Shown here one piece after another: positions 9,034 through 17,806 of a stretch of 64,000 nucleotides of DNA. The stretch's first letter is position 1. Each line of letters begins with the position of its first letter. Source of the stretch: Pseudomonas syringae (GTDB lineage: Bacteria; Pseudomonadota; Gammaproteobacteria; Pseudomonadales; Pseudomonadaceae); the NCBI RefSeq assembly GCF_000737245.1, contig NZ_JPQU01000023.1:217928-281927 (forward strand). Reading direction: 5' to 3'. Below the pieces are notes generated by a model. That model had not been told where the DNA came from. It was given only the letters and a program-made list of their open reading frames with translations, and did not search any database. A program made the position numbers and the translations under genes.

Positions 9034-9123
9034 GTGGGAGCGAATTCATTCGCGAAGGCGATGTAAAAGCCGATGAAGATGCATCGACTGGACTTACCCA
9101 TTCGCGAATGAATTCGCTCCCAC
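9034..9123. repeat. REPIN (GTGGGAGC type)
   Basis: GTGGGAGCGAATTCATTCGCG is mirrored by CGCGAATGAATTCGCTCCCAC with a variable centre, about 90 bp. It lies between the 88-aa gene and the convergent VWA gene. A lone GGCTTTAGCC-type hairpin (GACCGGCTTTGGCCGGCC, about 9136-9153) follows. Confidence 0.9.
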
Positions 9124-9184
9124 AGAGTTTCATAGGACCGGCTTTGGCCGGCCCTAGGGTTTCCGTTGAGTCCTGAGGGATCAT

Positions 9185-9856
9185 TTACGACGGCCGCAAA
9201 CCCTCGATATGCTGATACTCAAGCCCCAACTTTGCCGCCATCTGCTCGGCTTTGCGCAAGCGAATCGGCCCACTTTCAATATCGATCAGCAGCCCCGGGC
9301 AGTTGAATGGGCTATCTGAAGGCATAGCCTTTACCCGGCCATCGGTCATCACCAGCACACGCTGCTGTTCAGACGGATGTTTTCTCCTGCGCTGTTCAAG
9401 CCATTCGCCCGCCTGCTCGAATGCGACCATTAGCGGCGTTCCCCCGCCAGCGCCCAATTCGTCCAGCCATGGCATTAACGCTCTGGAAGCCTTGAGGCCC
9501 TGATGTTGCCAGCGTGGCGCGTTGCCGTTGGCGGTCAACAGCGCCAGGCGAACACGTCGCCGATAAGCATCGTCGAACACTTGCGCCAGCAACCCCTTGG
9601 CTTGGCTCAAGGCCTGATGGCGCTTGGTGGAAGCGGAGGCATCAACAATCAGCAGCCACAGTTCCTTGGCCTGCTGACTGCGGGGCTGGCGGATCAGATC
9701 ATTTCGAGATTTCGGGCGGCCGCGCAACAAGGTTGGCAACCAGGCGATAGCACCAGCAGCACCATGGCGCACAGTGCCGGTTTTACCACCAGGGAGCTTG
9801 CCGGGCCGGGGTCTGGCATCCGTGCCCGATGCAGCACGAGGACGGATGCCTAGGGC
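9185..9856 (-). CDS. VWA (ChlD/CobT-like) C-terminal part, read by -1 frameshift from chlI
   Basis: The 223 residues of this frame contain a von Willebrand A domain with a MIDAS metal site: VDASAST (DxSxS), GGGTPL (the Thr) and VMTDGR (the Asp). The segment before it is basic and proline-rich, like ChlD linkers. There is no ATG, and the first GTG (9772) would cut off 28 codons of the plausible linker. Instead, the frame is entered exactly by a -1 slip on A_AAA_AAG at 9856-9862, just before the chlI stop. The product would be a 563-residue ChlI-VWA fusion equivalent to the medium chelatase subunit. Independent initiation at the GTG remains possible. Confidence 0.8.
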   Translation of the reverse strand, partial: ALGIRPRAASGTDARPRPGKLPGGKTGTVRHGAAGAIAWLPTLLRGRPKSRNDLIRQPRSQQAKELWLLIVDASASTKRHQALSQAKGLLAQVFDDAYRRRVRLALLTANGNAPRWQHQGLKASRALMPWLDELGAGGGTPLMVAFEQAGEWLEQRRRKHPSEQQRVLVMTDGRVKAMPSDSPFNCPGLLIDIESGPIRLRKAEQMAAKLGLEYQHIEGLRPS

Positions 9857-9862
9857 TTTTTT
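9815..9862 (-). promoter_or_regulatory. Programmed -1 ribosomal frameshift signal (slippery site plus stem-loop)
   Basis: On the minus strand the chlI codons read cc A AAA AAG ccc TAG. The heptamer A_AAA_AAG (9862-9856) is in the correct phase. Five nt later a perfect 9-bp stem begins, GGCATCCGT (9850-9842) pairing with ACGGATGCC (9823-9815), with an 18-nt loop. Slipping back one base leads into the VWA frame without interruption; not slipping meets TAG at once. Frameshifting that makes both small and medium chelatase subunits from chlD-type genes has been reported in many cobalamin producers. Confidence 0.85.
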
Positions 9863-10875
9863 GGCCAGCTGGGTACTTCACGACGGGCGCCAGTCGCCAT
9901 GGGCTGTGCCGGTAACTGGCCCCAACTGCCCTGCCCCTGATCTTGCTGTGACGCGTTACGTGGCGCAGATTGTGGTGCGTTGTCTTGCGACGCGGATTCG
10001 TCCCGAGGCGGCGTGCTGTTGCGACGTCTGTGGCGCAAGGCAAACTCAGCCACCGCGTCGATATCCTGCTCGGCGATGGCCGTCACACCGCGCCAGGCGG
10101 CATGGGCGCGAGCGGCCCTGAGCCAGACCAGATCGGCGCGCATCCCGTCCACACCAGCTGCAAAGCAACGCTCAGTGATGATGTCGAGAGAGGTGTCATC
10201 CAGTGCAATGCTGCCCAGTAGCTGCCGGGCTCGTTCGCAGCGCTGTTTCAAGGCGTCTTGCTCGCCCTGCCACTGATCGCAGAAAGCCTGCGGATCAGCG
10301 TCAAACTCCAGACGACGACGAATGATCTGTCCACGTTGCACGGGCAAGGTCTGCCCGCTCAGCGCTACATTCAGGCCAAAACGGTCCAGCAGTTGCGGGC
10401 GTAATTCACCTTCTTCCGGGTTCATGGTGCCAATCAGCACGAAGCGCGCCGCATGCCGGTGCGAGATGCCATCGCGCTCCACCAGATTGACGCCACTGGC
10501 AGCCACGTCCAGCAGCAAATCAACCAGATGGTCAGCCAGCAGATTGACCTCATCGACATACAACACCCCGCCATCGGCCTTGGCCAGCACCCCAGGTGAA
10601 AACTGCGCGCGACCTTCGCCCAGTGCAGCATCCAGATCCAGCGTGCCCACCAGGCGCTCTTCCGTCGCGCCCAGTGGCAAGGTCACAAACTGACCGCTGG
10701 CCAGCAGGTCCGCCAGCCCACGGGCCAAGGTCGATTTAGCCATGCCTCGGGGGCCTTCAATCAGCACGCCACCGATTTTCGGATCGATAGCGGTGAGGCA
10801 CAGGGCCAGTTTCAGCTCATCAGCGTCAACCACTGCTGCCAGCGGGAAATGAGGGGGATCGGGCAATGTCGTCAT
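9850..10875 (-). CDS. chlI: Chelatase AAA+ subunit (ChlI/BchI-like), zero-frame product
   Basis: 341 residues. This is the MgChelatase AAA+ ATPase: Walker A GPRGMAKS near residues 40-47, the ChlI-type insert LVGTLDLDAALGEG, Walker B GGVLYVDEVNLL, and sensor region GTMNPEEGELRPQLLDRFGL. It works with CobN (and a VWA medium subunit) as the ATPase motor for cobalt insertion into hydrogenobyrinate diamide in aerobic B12 synthesis. Its ATG overlaps the cobN stop (ATGA), so it is translationally coupled. The C-terminal tail is the start of the ChlD-type linker, cut by a TAG within the frameshift signal, so this gene probably gives both a short and a long protein. Confidence 0.92.
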   Translation of the reverse strand: MTTLPDPPHFPLAAVVDADELKLALCLTAIDPKIGGVLIEGPRGMAKSTLARGLADLLASGQFVTLPLGATEERLVGTLDLDAALGEGRAQFSPGVLAKADGGVLYVDEVNLLADHLVDLLLDVAASGVNLVERDGISHRHAARFVLIGTMNPEEGELRPQLLDRFGLNVALSGQTLPVQRGQIIRRRLEFDADPQAFCDQWQGEQDALKQRCERARQLLGSIALDDTSLDIITERCFAAGVDGMRADLVWLRAARAHAAWRGVTAIAEQDIDAVAEFALRHRRRNSTPPRDESASQDNAPQSAPRNASQQDQGQGSWGQLPAQPMATGARREVPSWPKKP

Positions 10876-13800
10876 CAGTTCTCTTCTATATCCAGCAACA
10901 GGCCTTCCAGCGCGTCGCGGTATTCACCCGGTTCTTGCCAGAGGCCCCGCTGCTGCGCTTCAAGCATCCGTTCGGTCATGTCGCGTAATGCATCAGGGTT
11001 GTGCTGCTGGATGAAATCCCGGGTCGAGGGATCCAGCAAGTAAGCATCGGCCAGCAAGGCATACTGGTGATCGTCGATCAGCTCGGTGGTGGCATCGAAG
11101 GCAAACAGGAAATCTACCGTCGCCGCCATCTCGAAAGCACCTTTGTACCCATGGCGCTTCACACCATCGATCCATTTTGGATTGGCGGCCCGGGAGCGGA
11201 TCACCCGGTTCAGCTCCTCCTTGAGGGTGCGGATCTTCGGCAAATCGGGCTGGCTATGGTCGCCGTGATAGCTTGCTGCCTTCTGCCCGCTGAGGCTTTC
11301 AGCGGCGGCGAGCATGCCACCCTGGAATTGGTAATAGTCATTGGAGTCGAGCAGATCGTGTTCGCGGTTGTCCTGGTTCTGCACCACCGCCTGTACCTGA
11401 GAGAGCCGCTTGGCAAAGCGCTCGCGGGCTGGCGTGCCCTCGTCGCCAGCGCCATAAGCGTAGCCACCCCAGTTCAGATAGACCTCCGCCAGATCCTCGC
11501 GGCTCTGCCACAAACGAGCGTCGATGGCACCCTGCACGCCCGCGCCATAGGCGCCGGGCTTGGCACCGAAAATACGCCAGCCGGCTTGCCTTGAGGCTTG
11601 ATCAGCGTCGACGCCCTGATTTTGCAGCGTGGCACGCTCTTCTCTCACCTTGGACGCCAGCGGGTTCAGGTCATCCGGTTCGTCCAGGGCGGCGACCGCT
11701 TGTACGGCGGCATCGAACAGGCGAATCAGATTGGCGAACGCATCGCGGAAAAATCCCGAGACCCGCAACGTGACATCCACTCGCGGACGGTCGAGCAGGC
11801 TCAGCGGCAGAATCTCGAAATCATCTACCCGCTGACTGCCTGTAGCCCATACCGGGCGCACGCCCATCAATGCCATGGCCTGGGCGATATCGTCGCCACC
11901 GGTGCGCATAGTCGCCGTGCCCCAGACCGACAAACCGAGTTGACGTAAATGATCACCATGATCCTGTAAGTGCCTCTCCAGCAACAGATTTGCCGATTGA
12001 AAGCCGATGCGCCACGCTGTCGTGGTGGGCAGGTTACGCACATCGACCGAAAAGAAGTTACGCCCAGTGGGCAGTACGTCCAGCCTGCCGCGACTCGGCG
12101 CACCGCTAGGTCCGGCAGGCACGAAACGTCCACTCAAGGCATCAAGCAAACCCTGAATCTCGGCGGGACCACACGCTTCGAGACGGGGCGCGACCACTTC
12201 ACGCAAGCTCTCAACTATCTGATTCAACTCATTGTTATTTAAAGATAATGCATAAGAATCGTCGGTGATGATTTGCTCGATCATCTGGCTGGCATACAAC
12301 TCCAGTCGCTCCCGTGCGTCCCCCGCCGTTCGCCACTGATCTGCGCTGATTTCCAGCAAAGCCTGGGGCTTGGGACCTGTCCAAGGCTCGGCGAGTTCGC
12401 AATCCAATGGATCGAAACCCAATTCGAATGCCTTGCTTAACGCTCGCAGCAAGCTCGACTGCGCGCCACGGCCATCGCCACGAGGAATCCGCAACAAGGC
12501 CAACAGAGTGTCGACGCGCAGGCGCCCGGCGGGTGACTCCCCGAAGATATGCAGACCGTCGCGGATCTGCGACTCCTTCAAGTCACACAGGTAAGTGTCC
12601 AGGCGCGGTAGCCAGACAGCGGCATTGTCATCCTTGAGCCCCCCGACCTTGAGAGAGCTGTCCAGCCCCAGCTCCTGGTCAATATGCGTCTCGCGAACCA
12701 GCTTGAGGATGTCCCGCTGCAACTCGAGGGCCCTGCGCGGATCCAGTAACTGGGCTTCGTAATACTCGTCCGCCAGCAGCTCCAGGTCGCGTAGTGGTCC
12801 GTAGGTTTCAGCTCGGGTCAGCGGCGGCATCAGGTGATCGATGATCACCGCCTGAGTGCGACGCTTGGCCTGCGCACCCTCGCCCGGATCATTGACGATG
12901 AACGGGTAGATGTTAGGCATCGCGCCAAGAATCGCATCCGGCCAGCAAGTTTCTGACAGCCCGACGCCCTTGCCCGGCAGCCACTCGAGGTTGCCATGCT
13001 TGCCCACGTGCACCACCGCATGCGCGCCGTAGGCTTTGCGCAGCCAGAAATAGAACGCCAGATAGCCATGAGGCGGAACCAGATCCGGGTCGTGGTAGAC
13101 CGCACTGGCATCCACCTGATAACCCCGGGCAGGCTGAATGCCGACGAAGGTCAGCCCAAAGCGCAACCCGGCGATCATCATCCGGCCGCTGCGAAACATC
13201 GGATCGGCTTGCGGCGCACCCCAGCGGGCAATCACCGCATCCCGGTTAGCGGCGGGCAATTGCTCGAAAGCCGCCGCGTACTCTTCCAGCGCCATGCTTT
13301 GCTCGCAAGGGCGAAGATCAATGCTGTCCAGATCGTTGGTCACGCCGCCCAGCAATTGATGAATCAGCGCGGTGCCGGTATCCGGCAAATCTGCCACCGG
13401 GTAGCCGGTGCTTTGCATGGCCCGCAGGATGTTCAGGGCGGCCGCCGGGGTATCCAGACCGACGCCGTTGCCAATCCGACCGTCCCGGGTCGGGTAATTG
13501 GCGAGAATCAAGGCGACGCGCTTGTCCGCATTCGGTAAGCGGCCGAGCAGAGCCCAGCGCCGGGCCAGCTCGGCAACAAAATCCATACGCTCCGGCTGAG
13601 CCCGATAGCAGACCACATCCGATTGGCTACGCTCGCTTCGCCAGGCCAGGTCCTTGAAGCTGATAGGCCGACTGATGATGCGGCCGTCCAGTTCCGGCAA
13701 GGCAATGTGCATCGCCAGATCCCGAGCGCCCAAGCCTTGTTCGCTGGCGCGCCAGCCGGGCTCGTTGTCCTGAGCGCAAATCGCTTGAATGACCGGGATA

Positions 13801-14651
13801 TTGCGCCGAAACGGCCGCATGTGCGGCGCTTCGGGGCTGGATTGGGCGAAGCCGGTGGTATTGAGAATCAGCTCGCAGCCGACATCATCCAGCCAGTCCT
13901 CGACCACTCGCGAACAACCCGCCTCCTTGAGGCTGGCCACGGCGATCGGCAGAGGATTCAAACCCTGTGCCTGCAATCGTTCACAGAAAACATCGATGAA
14001 TGCGGTATTGGCGGCCTGTAAGTGCGAGCGATAAAACAACAGCGCCACGACCGGCTGGCCTGCGCACCACTGCCCTTGCCAGACAGCAGGATCACTGCTG
14101 ACCCCTTGGGGATGATAAACAGCGGTGCGCGGCAGCGGCTGCGGCTCAGACCATGGATAGTCTCGACCCAGCATGCGGCTGGCAAGGCAACGATAGAAAT
14201 CCAGCGCGTTGTGCATCCCGCCTTGTCGCAGGAACTGCCAGAGTCGATGGCAGTCCTCGGCGGGCGCGGTGCTGCGCTCTTCCAGCTCAGGGTCCGGGTT
14301 GTCACAACCGGGCACCATGATGATCTGCACACCGCGGGCGGCAAGTTCCCCGAGACGCTCGACCCCATAACGCCAGTAACCCATCCCGCCATGCAGCGAG
14401 ATGAAGATCACCTTGGCATGTTGCAGCACGTCCTCGACGTATAGATCCACCGAGGCATGATTCTGTACCTGCATGGGGTTAGCCAGACGCAGACTCGGGT
14501 AGTCATCAGGGAGTTGCTGCGCTGCCTCGGCCAGGAGTGCCAGGCTCGAATCGCCACTGCAGAGAATCACCAGCTCGGCGGGCGTCTGCCCAAGGTCGGC
14601 AATATTGTCGTCCGGGACAAATCCACCGGGCTGGGTTCTCAGTAGATGCAT
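10875..14651 (-). CDS. cobN: Cobaltochelatase large subunit CobN
   Basis: 1258 residues, the normal size for CobN/ChlH-type chelatases. Recognisable segments include GKHGNLEWLPGKGVGLS, LLADEYYEAQLLDPRR, MRTGGDDIAQAMALMGVRPVW and ATVDFLFAFDATTELIDDHQY. The enzyme inserts Co2+ into hydrogenobyrinic acid a,c-diamide in the aerobic cobalamin pathway, using the AAA+ and VWA subunits encoded immediately downstream. It starts 3 nt after the cobW stop and its own stop overlaps the chlI start, so cobW-cobN-chlI-VWA forms one tightly packed operon behind the B12 riboswitch at 15845-16036. Confidence 0.96.
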   Translation of the reverse strand: MHLLRTQPGGFVPDDNIADLGQTPAELVILCSGDSSLALLAEAAQQLPDDYPSLRLANPMQVQNHASVDLYVEDVLQHAKVIFISLHGGMGYWRYGVERLGELAARGVQIIMVPGCDNPDPELEERSTAPAEDCHRLWQFLRQGGMHNALDFYRCLASRMLGRDYPWSEPQPLPRTAVYHPQGVSSDPAVWQGQWCAGQPVVALLFYRSHLQAANTAFIDVFCERLQAQGLNPLPIAVASLKEAGCSRVVEDWLDDVGCELILNTTGFAQSSPEAPHMRPFRRNIPVIQAICAQDNEPGWRASEQGLGARDLAMHIALPELDGRIISRPISFKDLAWRSERSQSDVVCYRAQPERMDFVAELARRWALLGRLPNADKRVALILANYPTRDGRIGNGVGLDTPAAALNILRAMQSTGYPVADLPDTGTALIHQLLGGVTNDLDSIDLRPCEQSMALEEYAAAFEQLPAANRDAVIARWGAPQADPMFRSGRMMIAGLRFGLTFVGIQPARGYQVDASAVYHDPDLVPPHGYLAFYFWLRKAYGAHAVVHVGKHGNLEWLPGKGVGLSETCWPDAILGAMPNIYPFIVNDPGEGAQAKRRTQAVIIDHLMPPLTRAETYGPLRDLELLADEYYEAQLLDPRRALELQRDILKLVRETHIDQELGLDSSLKVGGLKDDNAAVWLPRLDTYLCDLKESQIRDGLHIFGESPAGRLRVDTLLALLRIPRGDGRGAQSSLLRALSKAFELGFDPLDCELAEPWTGPKPQALLEISADQWRTAGDARERLELYASQMIEQIITDDSYALSLNNNELNQIVESLREVVAPRLEACGPAEIQGLLDALSGRFVPAGPSGAPSRGRLDVLPTGRNFFSVDVRNLPTTTAWRIGFQSANLLLERHLQDHGDHLRQLGLSVWGTATMRTGGDDIAQAMALMGVRPVWATGSQRVDDFEILPLSLLDRPRVDVTLRVSGFFRDAFANLIRLFDAAVQAVAALDEPDDLNPLASKVREERATLQNQGVDADQASRQAGWRIFGAKPGAYGAGVQGAIDARLWQSREDLAEVYLNWGGYAYGAGDEGTPARERFAKRLSQVQAVVQNQDNREHDLLDSNDYYQFQGGMLAAAESLSGQKAASYHGDHSQPDLPKIRTLKEELNRVIRSRAANPKWIDGVKRHGYKGAFEMAATVDFLFAFDATTELIDDHQYALLADAYLLDPSTRDFIQQHNPDALRDMTERMLEAQQRGLWQEPGEYRDALEGLLLDIEEN

Positions 14652-14654
14652 GGG

Positions 14655-15719
14655 TCAGCCAGCAAGCGCAGCGCGCAATTGAGCTTCAAGGGCGGCGGCG
14701 TCCAGTTTCTGGCCGATCAGCACCAGATGGGTAGCGCGTTCTTCATCGGCGCTCCAGGCCCGATCAAAGTGCTTGTCGAAACGAGTGCCCACGCCCTGGA
14801 TCAGCAGGCGCATGGGTTTGCCCGGAATCGCCGCGAAGCCTTTGACCCTCAGAATGCCGTGCTGCACCACCAACTGAGTCAACGCGTCGAGCAGCAAGCT
14901 TTCATCGGCTTGCGGCAGCTTCATCGAGATGGAATCGAAGGCGTCATGATCGTGGTCGTCATGATCATCGCCTTCATGGTGATCGTGGTGAGTCTTGCGG
15001 CCGTCGATGTGCTGCTCTGACTCCGCCCCCAGGCCCAACAGGACATTGATCGGCAAACGACCGCTGCTGGCTTCGATGACCTTGACCGCTGGCGGCAGCT
15101 CTTCAGACACCTCGGCACGCACAGCGGCCAGGCCTGCCGCATCAATCATGTCGGCCTTGTTGAGAATCACCAGATCAGCACTGGCCAATTGGTCAGCAAA
15201 CAGCTCGTGCAGAGGCGATTCGTGGTCCAGATTCGGGTCGAGCTTACGTTGCGCGTCAACCTGATCAGGGAACGCAGCGAAAGTACCGGCCAGCACCGCG
15301 GGGCTATCAACCACGGTAATCACCGCATCAACCGTGCAGGCGTTGCGGATTTCCGGCCACTGAAAAGCCTGAACCAGGGGTTTGGGCAGTGCCAGGCCCG
15401 ATGTTTCGATAAGAATATGATCCAGATCGCCACGGCGGGCGACCAGCTCGCGCATCACCGGGAAGAACTCTTCCTGCACCGTGCAGCACAGGCAGCCGTT
15501 GGCCAGTTCGTACACGCGGCCGACCGCTTCTTCTTCGCTGCAGCCAATGGTGCACTGCTTGAGGATTTCGCCGTCGATACCCAGCTCGCCAAACTCGTTG
15601 ACGATCACTGCGATGCGCCGGCCTTCGGCGTTGTCGAGCATGTGTCGCAGCAGGGTGGTTTTGCCCGAGCCGAGAAAGCCGGTGACGATGGTGACGGGGA
15701 GCTTGGCCAGTGTTTTCAT
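14655..15719 (-). CDS. cobW: CobW-type GTPase / cobalt metallochaperone
   Basis: 354 residues. The start ATG (MKTLAKLPVTIVTGFLGSGK) has AAGGG about 7 nt upstream. G3E GTPase motifs are visible: Walker A GFLGSGKTT near residues 13-21, ETSGLALP (switch/Walker B region) and NKAD for guanine specificity. The metal-binding CxCC motif is present (NGCLCC), and a long His/Asp-rich stretch (HHDHHEGDDHDDHDHD) precedes the CobW C-terminal domain. COG0523 proteins of this type deliver Co2+ to the cobaltochelatase. It is the first gene after the minus-strand cobalamin riboswitch. Confidence 0.95.
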   Translation of the reverse strand: MKTLAKLPVTIVTGFLGSGKTTLLRHMLDNAEGRRIAVIVNEFGELGIDGEILKQCTIGCSEEEAVGRVYELANGCLCCTVQEEFFPVMRELVARRGDLDHILIETSGLALPKPLVQAFQWPEIRNACTVDAVITVVDSPAVLAGTFAAFPDQVDAQRKLDPNLDHESPLHELFADQLASADLVILNKADMIDAAGLAAVRAEVSEELPPAVKVIEASSGRLPINVLLGLGAESEQHIDGRKTHHDHHEGDDHDDHDHDAFDSISMKLPQADESLLLDALTQLVVQHGILRVKGFAAIPGKPMRLLIQGVGTRFDKHFDRAWSADEERATHLVLIGQKLDAAALEAQLRAALAG

Positions 15720-15844
15720 GGGATGCCCTTTGGCAATGCGGCGGGCAAACGGGACGAAAACCCTGGGCAATGGCACAAGGATCGATTCGCCACCGGATCA
15801 CCCCGCCCGGTTGTAGTGAGAATTCGTCGGGCACATGGCCCGGA

Positions 15845-16036
15845 TCGAGGCAGGTCTCCTGGCTTGCGGCGCTCCCACGTCTATCTTGGGAGCCATCGTT
15901 GCGCCTTCCCGCGCTTGGCAGTGGCTGTGCAACGATCATGACCGGTACAGTTGCGGGGGCAGCCGCGGCATTACCGCGTTCCCTTCTTAGCTCCTTGCCG
16001 CCTGGCTGAACTGAATAGGCGGCCGGAGAACCTCGA
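15845..16036 (-). ncRNA. Cobalamin riboswitch (AdoCbl-type) upstream of cobW
   Basis: Read on the minus strand, the B12 box AGCCAGGAGACCTGCC is at 15864-15849. The core is also present: a GGGAACGCGGT-like J/P segment, GCTGCCCCCGCAACTGT, GCCACTG and GGGAAGGC. TCGAGG (at 16036-16031) and CCTCGA (at 15850-15845) can close P1. It controls cobW-cobN-chlI. About 125 nt of expression platform separates it from the cobW start. Confidence 0.95.
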
Positions 16037-16117
16037 ACCCGCAAGGCTACGCAGTGGTCGCTGGCAGGTCAATCAACTGATTGACGTTCTGCACGGCACC
16101 ATGCTCTCCTACGCACC

Positions 16118-16318
16118 TTGTTACGGGTGCCCTTCACAGGGTGAAACGGGAAACCGGTGCGTTCAAGCCTCAAGCTTGTGCAAGTCCGGCGCTGCCCCCG
16201 CAACGGTAAGCGAGTGAAGAGTCAGATCCACTGTGCCGATCAACGGCATGGGAAGGTGACTCTTGCAGGTTGAACGTTCTGCGTTCCGCCCCTCGCAAGC
16301 CCGGAGACCGGCCCGACA
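16118..16318 (+). ncRNA. Cobalamin riboswitch upstream of cbtBA
   Basis: Plus-strand core elements occur in the right order: GGGTGCCCTTCACAGGGTGA, CGGGAAACCGGTGCG, GCTGCCCCCGCAACGGTAA, CCACTG, GGGAAGGTGACTC and the B12 box AGCCCGGAGACCGGCC (16298-16313). Its start lies only about 80 bp from the divergent cobW riboswitch. A hairpin GCTGAC-tttc-GTCAGC (16364-16379) lies between the aptamer and the cbtB start and may be part of the expression platform. Confidence 0.95.
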
Positions 16319-16428
16319 TACAGTTATAACTAACCCCGCGGTGGGCGGGCGCTGTTGAACCCTGCTGACTTTCGTCAGCGGGCTACGCATGCGCTTGCTC
16401 ACTTGCCGACAGTCAAGAGGGACATGCC

Positions 16429-16614
16429 ATGTCGATCACCGCCACCACCCAGCCCGCCAGCACCACCGCCACCCAAAGCCAACGCCTGTCGGCCGCCATC
16501 AGCGCTGCAATCCTTGGCGCGTGCCTGGTGTACTTCGGTGGTTTTTCGCACATCGAGGCGGTACACAACGCTGCCCACGATACCCGCCACAGCTCTGCCT
16601 TTCCTTGCCATTGA
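16429..16614 (+). CDS. cbtB: CbtB, small subunit of predicted cobalt transporter
   Basis: 61 residues with one transmembrane helix (AAISAAILGACLVYFGGFS, about 24-42) and a C-terminal metal-binding pattern, HNAAHDTRHSSAFPCH, typical of CbtB. CbtB and CbtA are predicted cobalt uptake components found behind B12 riboswitches. GAGGG precedes the ATG. It is 12 nt from cbtA. Confidence 0.92.
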   Translation: MSITATTQPASTTATQSQRLSAAISAAILGACLVYFGGFSHIEAVHNAAHDTRHSSAFPCH

Positions 16615-16626
16615 GAATCACCCGCC

Positions 16627-17346
16627 ATGTTCAAGCGAATCGCTCAAACGGCAGGCTTTACCGGCCTGCTCGCGGCATTACTGCTGACCCTGCTGCAAAG
16701 CTTCTGGGTCACACCATTGATCCTCCAAGCCGAAAGTTATGAAAACGCTCCCGCCGAACAGACTCATGAACACAGTCATGAGCATGCTCATGGTGAAGCT
16801 GCACCTGCCGGGCATGTGCATAACGACGAAGCCTGGTCACCGGAAGATGGCTGGCAGCGCATCCTGTCCACCACGGGCGGCAACCTGGTGGTAGCGGTCG
16901 GTTTTGCCCTGATGCTCGCGGCGCTCTATACCTTGCGTGCGCCGGGTAGAACCTCTCAAGGTGTGCTCTGGGGCTTGGCGGGTTTTGCAGTCTTCACGTT
17001 GGCACCGACACTGGGCCTGCCACCGGAGTTGCCGGGTACCGCCGCTGCGGACCTGAGCCAACGGCAGATCTGGTGGGTTGGCACCGCCGCCTCCACCGCT
17101 GTCGCCCTGGCGTTGATCGTTTTCGGCCAGCACTGGCTGCTCAAAGTTTTGGGTGTGGCGATTCTGGTGGTACCCCATGTGATTGGTGCGCCACAACCGG
17201 CAGTCCACGAGAGCCTTGCGCCCGAAGCATTGGCGGCGCAGTTCAAGATTGCCTCGCTGCTGACCAATGCGCTGTTCTGGATCGCCATGGGCGTGATCAG
17301 CGCCTGGCTGTTCCGCCGGCACAATCCTGCCTTCGATCAGGCCTGA
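16627..17346 (+). CDS. cbtA: CbtA, membrane subunit of predicted cobalt transporter
   Basis: 239 residues. The first helix is at about 9-33 (FTGLLAALLLTLLQSFWVTPLIL). A histidine-rich loop follows (THEHSHEHAHGEAAPAGHVH, about 47-66), which could bind Co2+. Four further hydrophobic helices extend to the C-terminus, giving about five in all, as expected for CbtA. It lies in the riboswitch-controlled operon cbtB-cbtA-cobE-cobM and probably supplies cobalt for B12 synthesis. Transport function is predicted from comparative genomics. Confidence 0.93.
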   Translation: MFKRIAQTAGFTGLLAALLLTLLQSFWVTPLILQAESYENAPAEQTHEHSHEHAHGEAAPAGHVHNDEAWSPEDGWQRILSTTGGNLVVAVGFALMLAALYTLRAPGRTSQGVLWGLAGFAVFTLAPTLGLPPELPGTAAADLSQRQIWWVGTAASTAVALALIVFGQHWLLKVLGVAILVVPHVIGAPQPAVHESLAPEALAAQFKIASLLTNALFWIAMGVISAWLFRRHNPAFDQA

Positions 17347-17348
17347 TC

Positions 17349-17771
17349 TTGATCAATCCTGAAGCCTCCCGGCCGACGCTGGTCGTCGGCCTCGGCTGTC
17401 AACGGGGTTGCTCTGCAGGCGAGTTGCTGGAGTTGATCGAGCACAGCCTGCACCGCACTGATTTTTGTCTGGCTGACGTCACCGCCCTCGCCTCCATCGA
17501 TCTCAAAGCTCGCGAGCCGGGGCTGTTGCAACTGGCCGCACAGCTTGATCGGCCATTGAAATGTTTCAGTGCTACGCAACTGGCAGTGTACGAAACGCAA
17601 CTCAGCCATCGCTCTCCAGTCGCCTTCCAGCACAGTGGTTGTTATGGCGTGGCGGAAAGCGCTGCCCTGGCGTTGGCCAGCGAGTCAGGCCCTGCACAAT
17701 TAAGAATCACCCGGCAAAAAAGCGCCCTGGCAACTTTCGCCTTGGCCATCAGCCCCTCTCTTGACCGATAA
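17349..17771 (+). CDS. cobE: Cobalamin biosynthesis protein CobE (CbiG C-terminal-like)
   Basis: About 140 residues. No ATG is available in the expected place; a TTG at 17349, 2 nt after the cbtA stop, gives the usual N-terminus (PTLVVGLGCQRGCSAGEL). The CbiG-C/CobE hallmarks are GLGCQRGCSAGEL, ALASIDLKAREPGLLQLA, and SGCYGVAESAALAL. CobE is linked to the precorrin stage of aerobic B12 synthesis and corresponds to the C-terminal domain of CbiG; its precise role is still poorly defined. It is tightly packed between cbtA and cobM. Confidence 0.88.
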   Translation: MINPEASRPTLVVGLGCQRGCSAGELLELIEHSLHRTDFCLADVTALASIDLKAREPGLLQLAAQLDRPLKCFSATQLAVYETQLSHRSPVAFQHSGCYGVAESAALALASESGPAQLRITRQKSALATFALAISPSLDR

Positions 17772-17806
17772 TCCCAGTTCTTGCCATCTATCGATTCTGG
17801 AGCACC

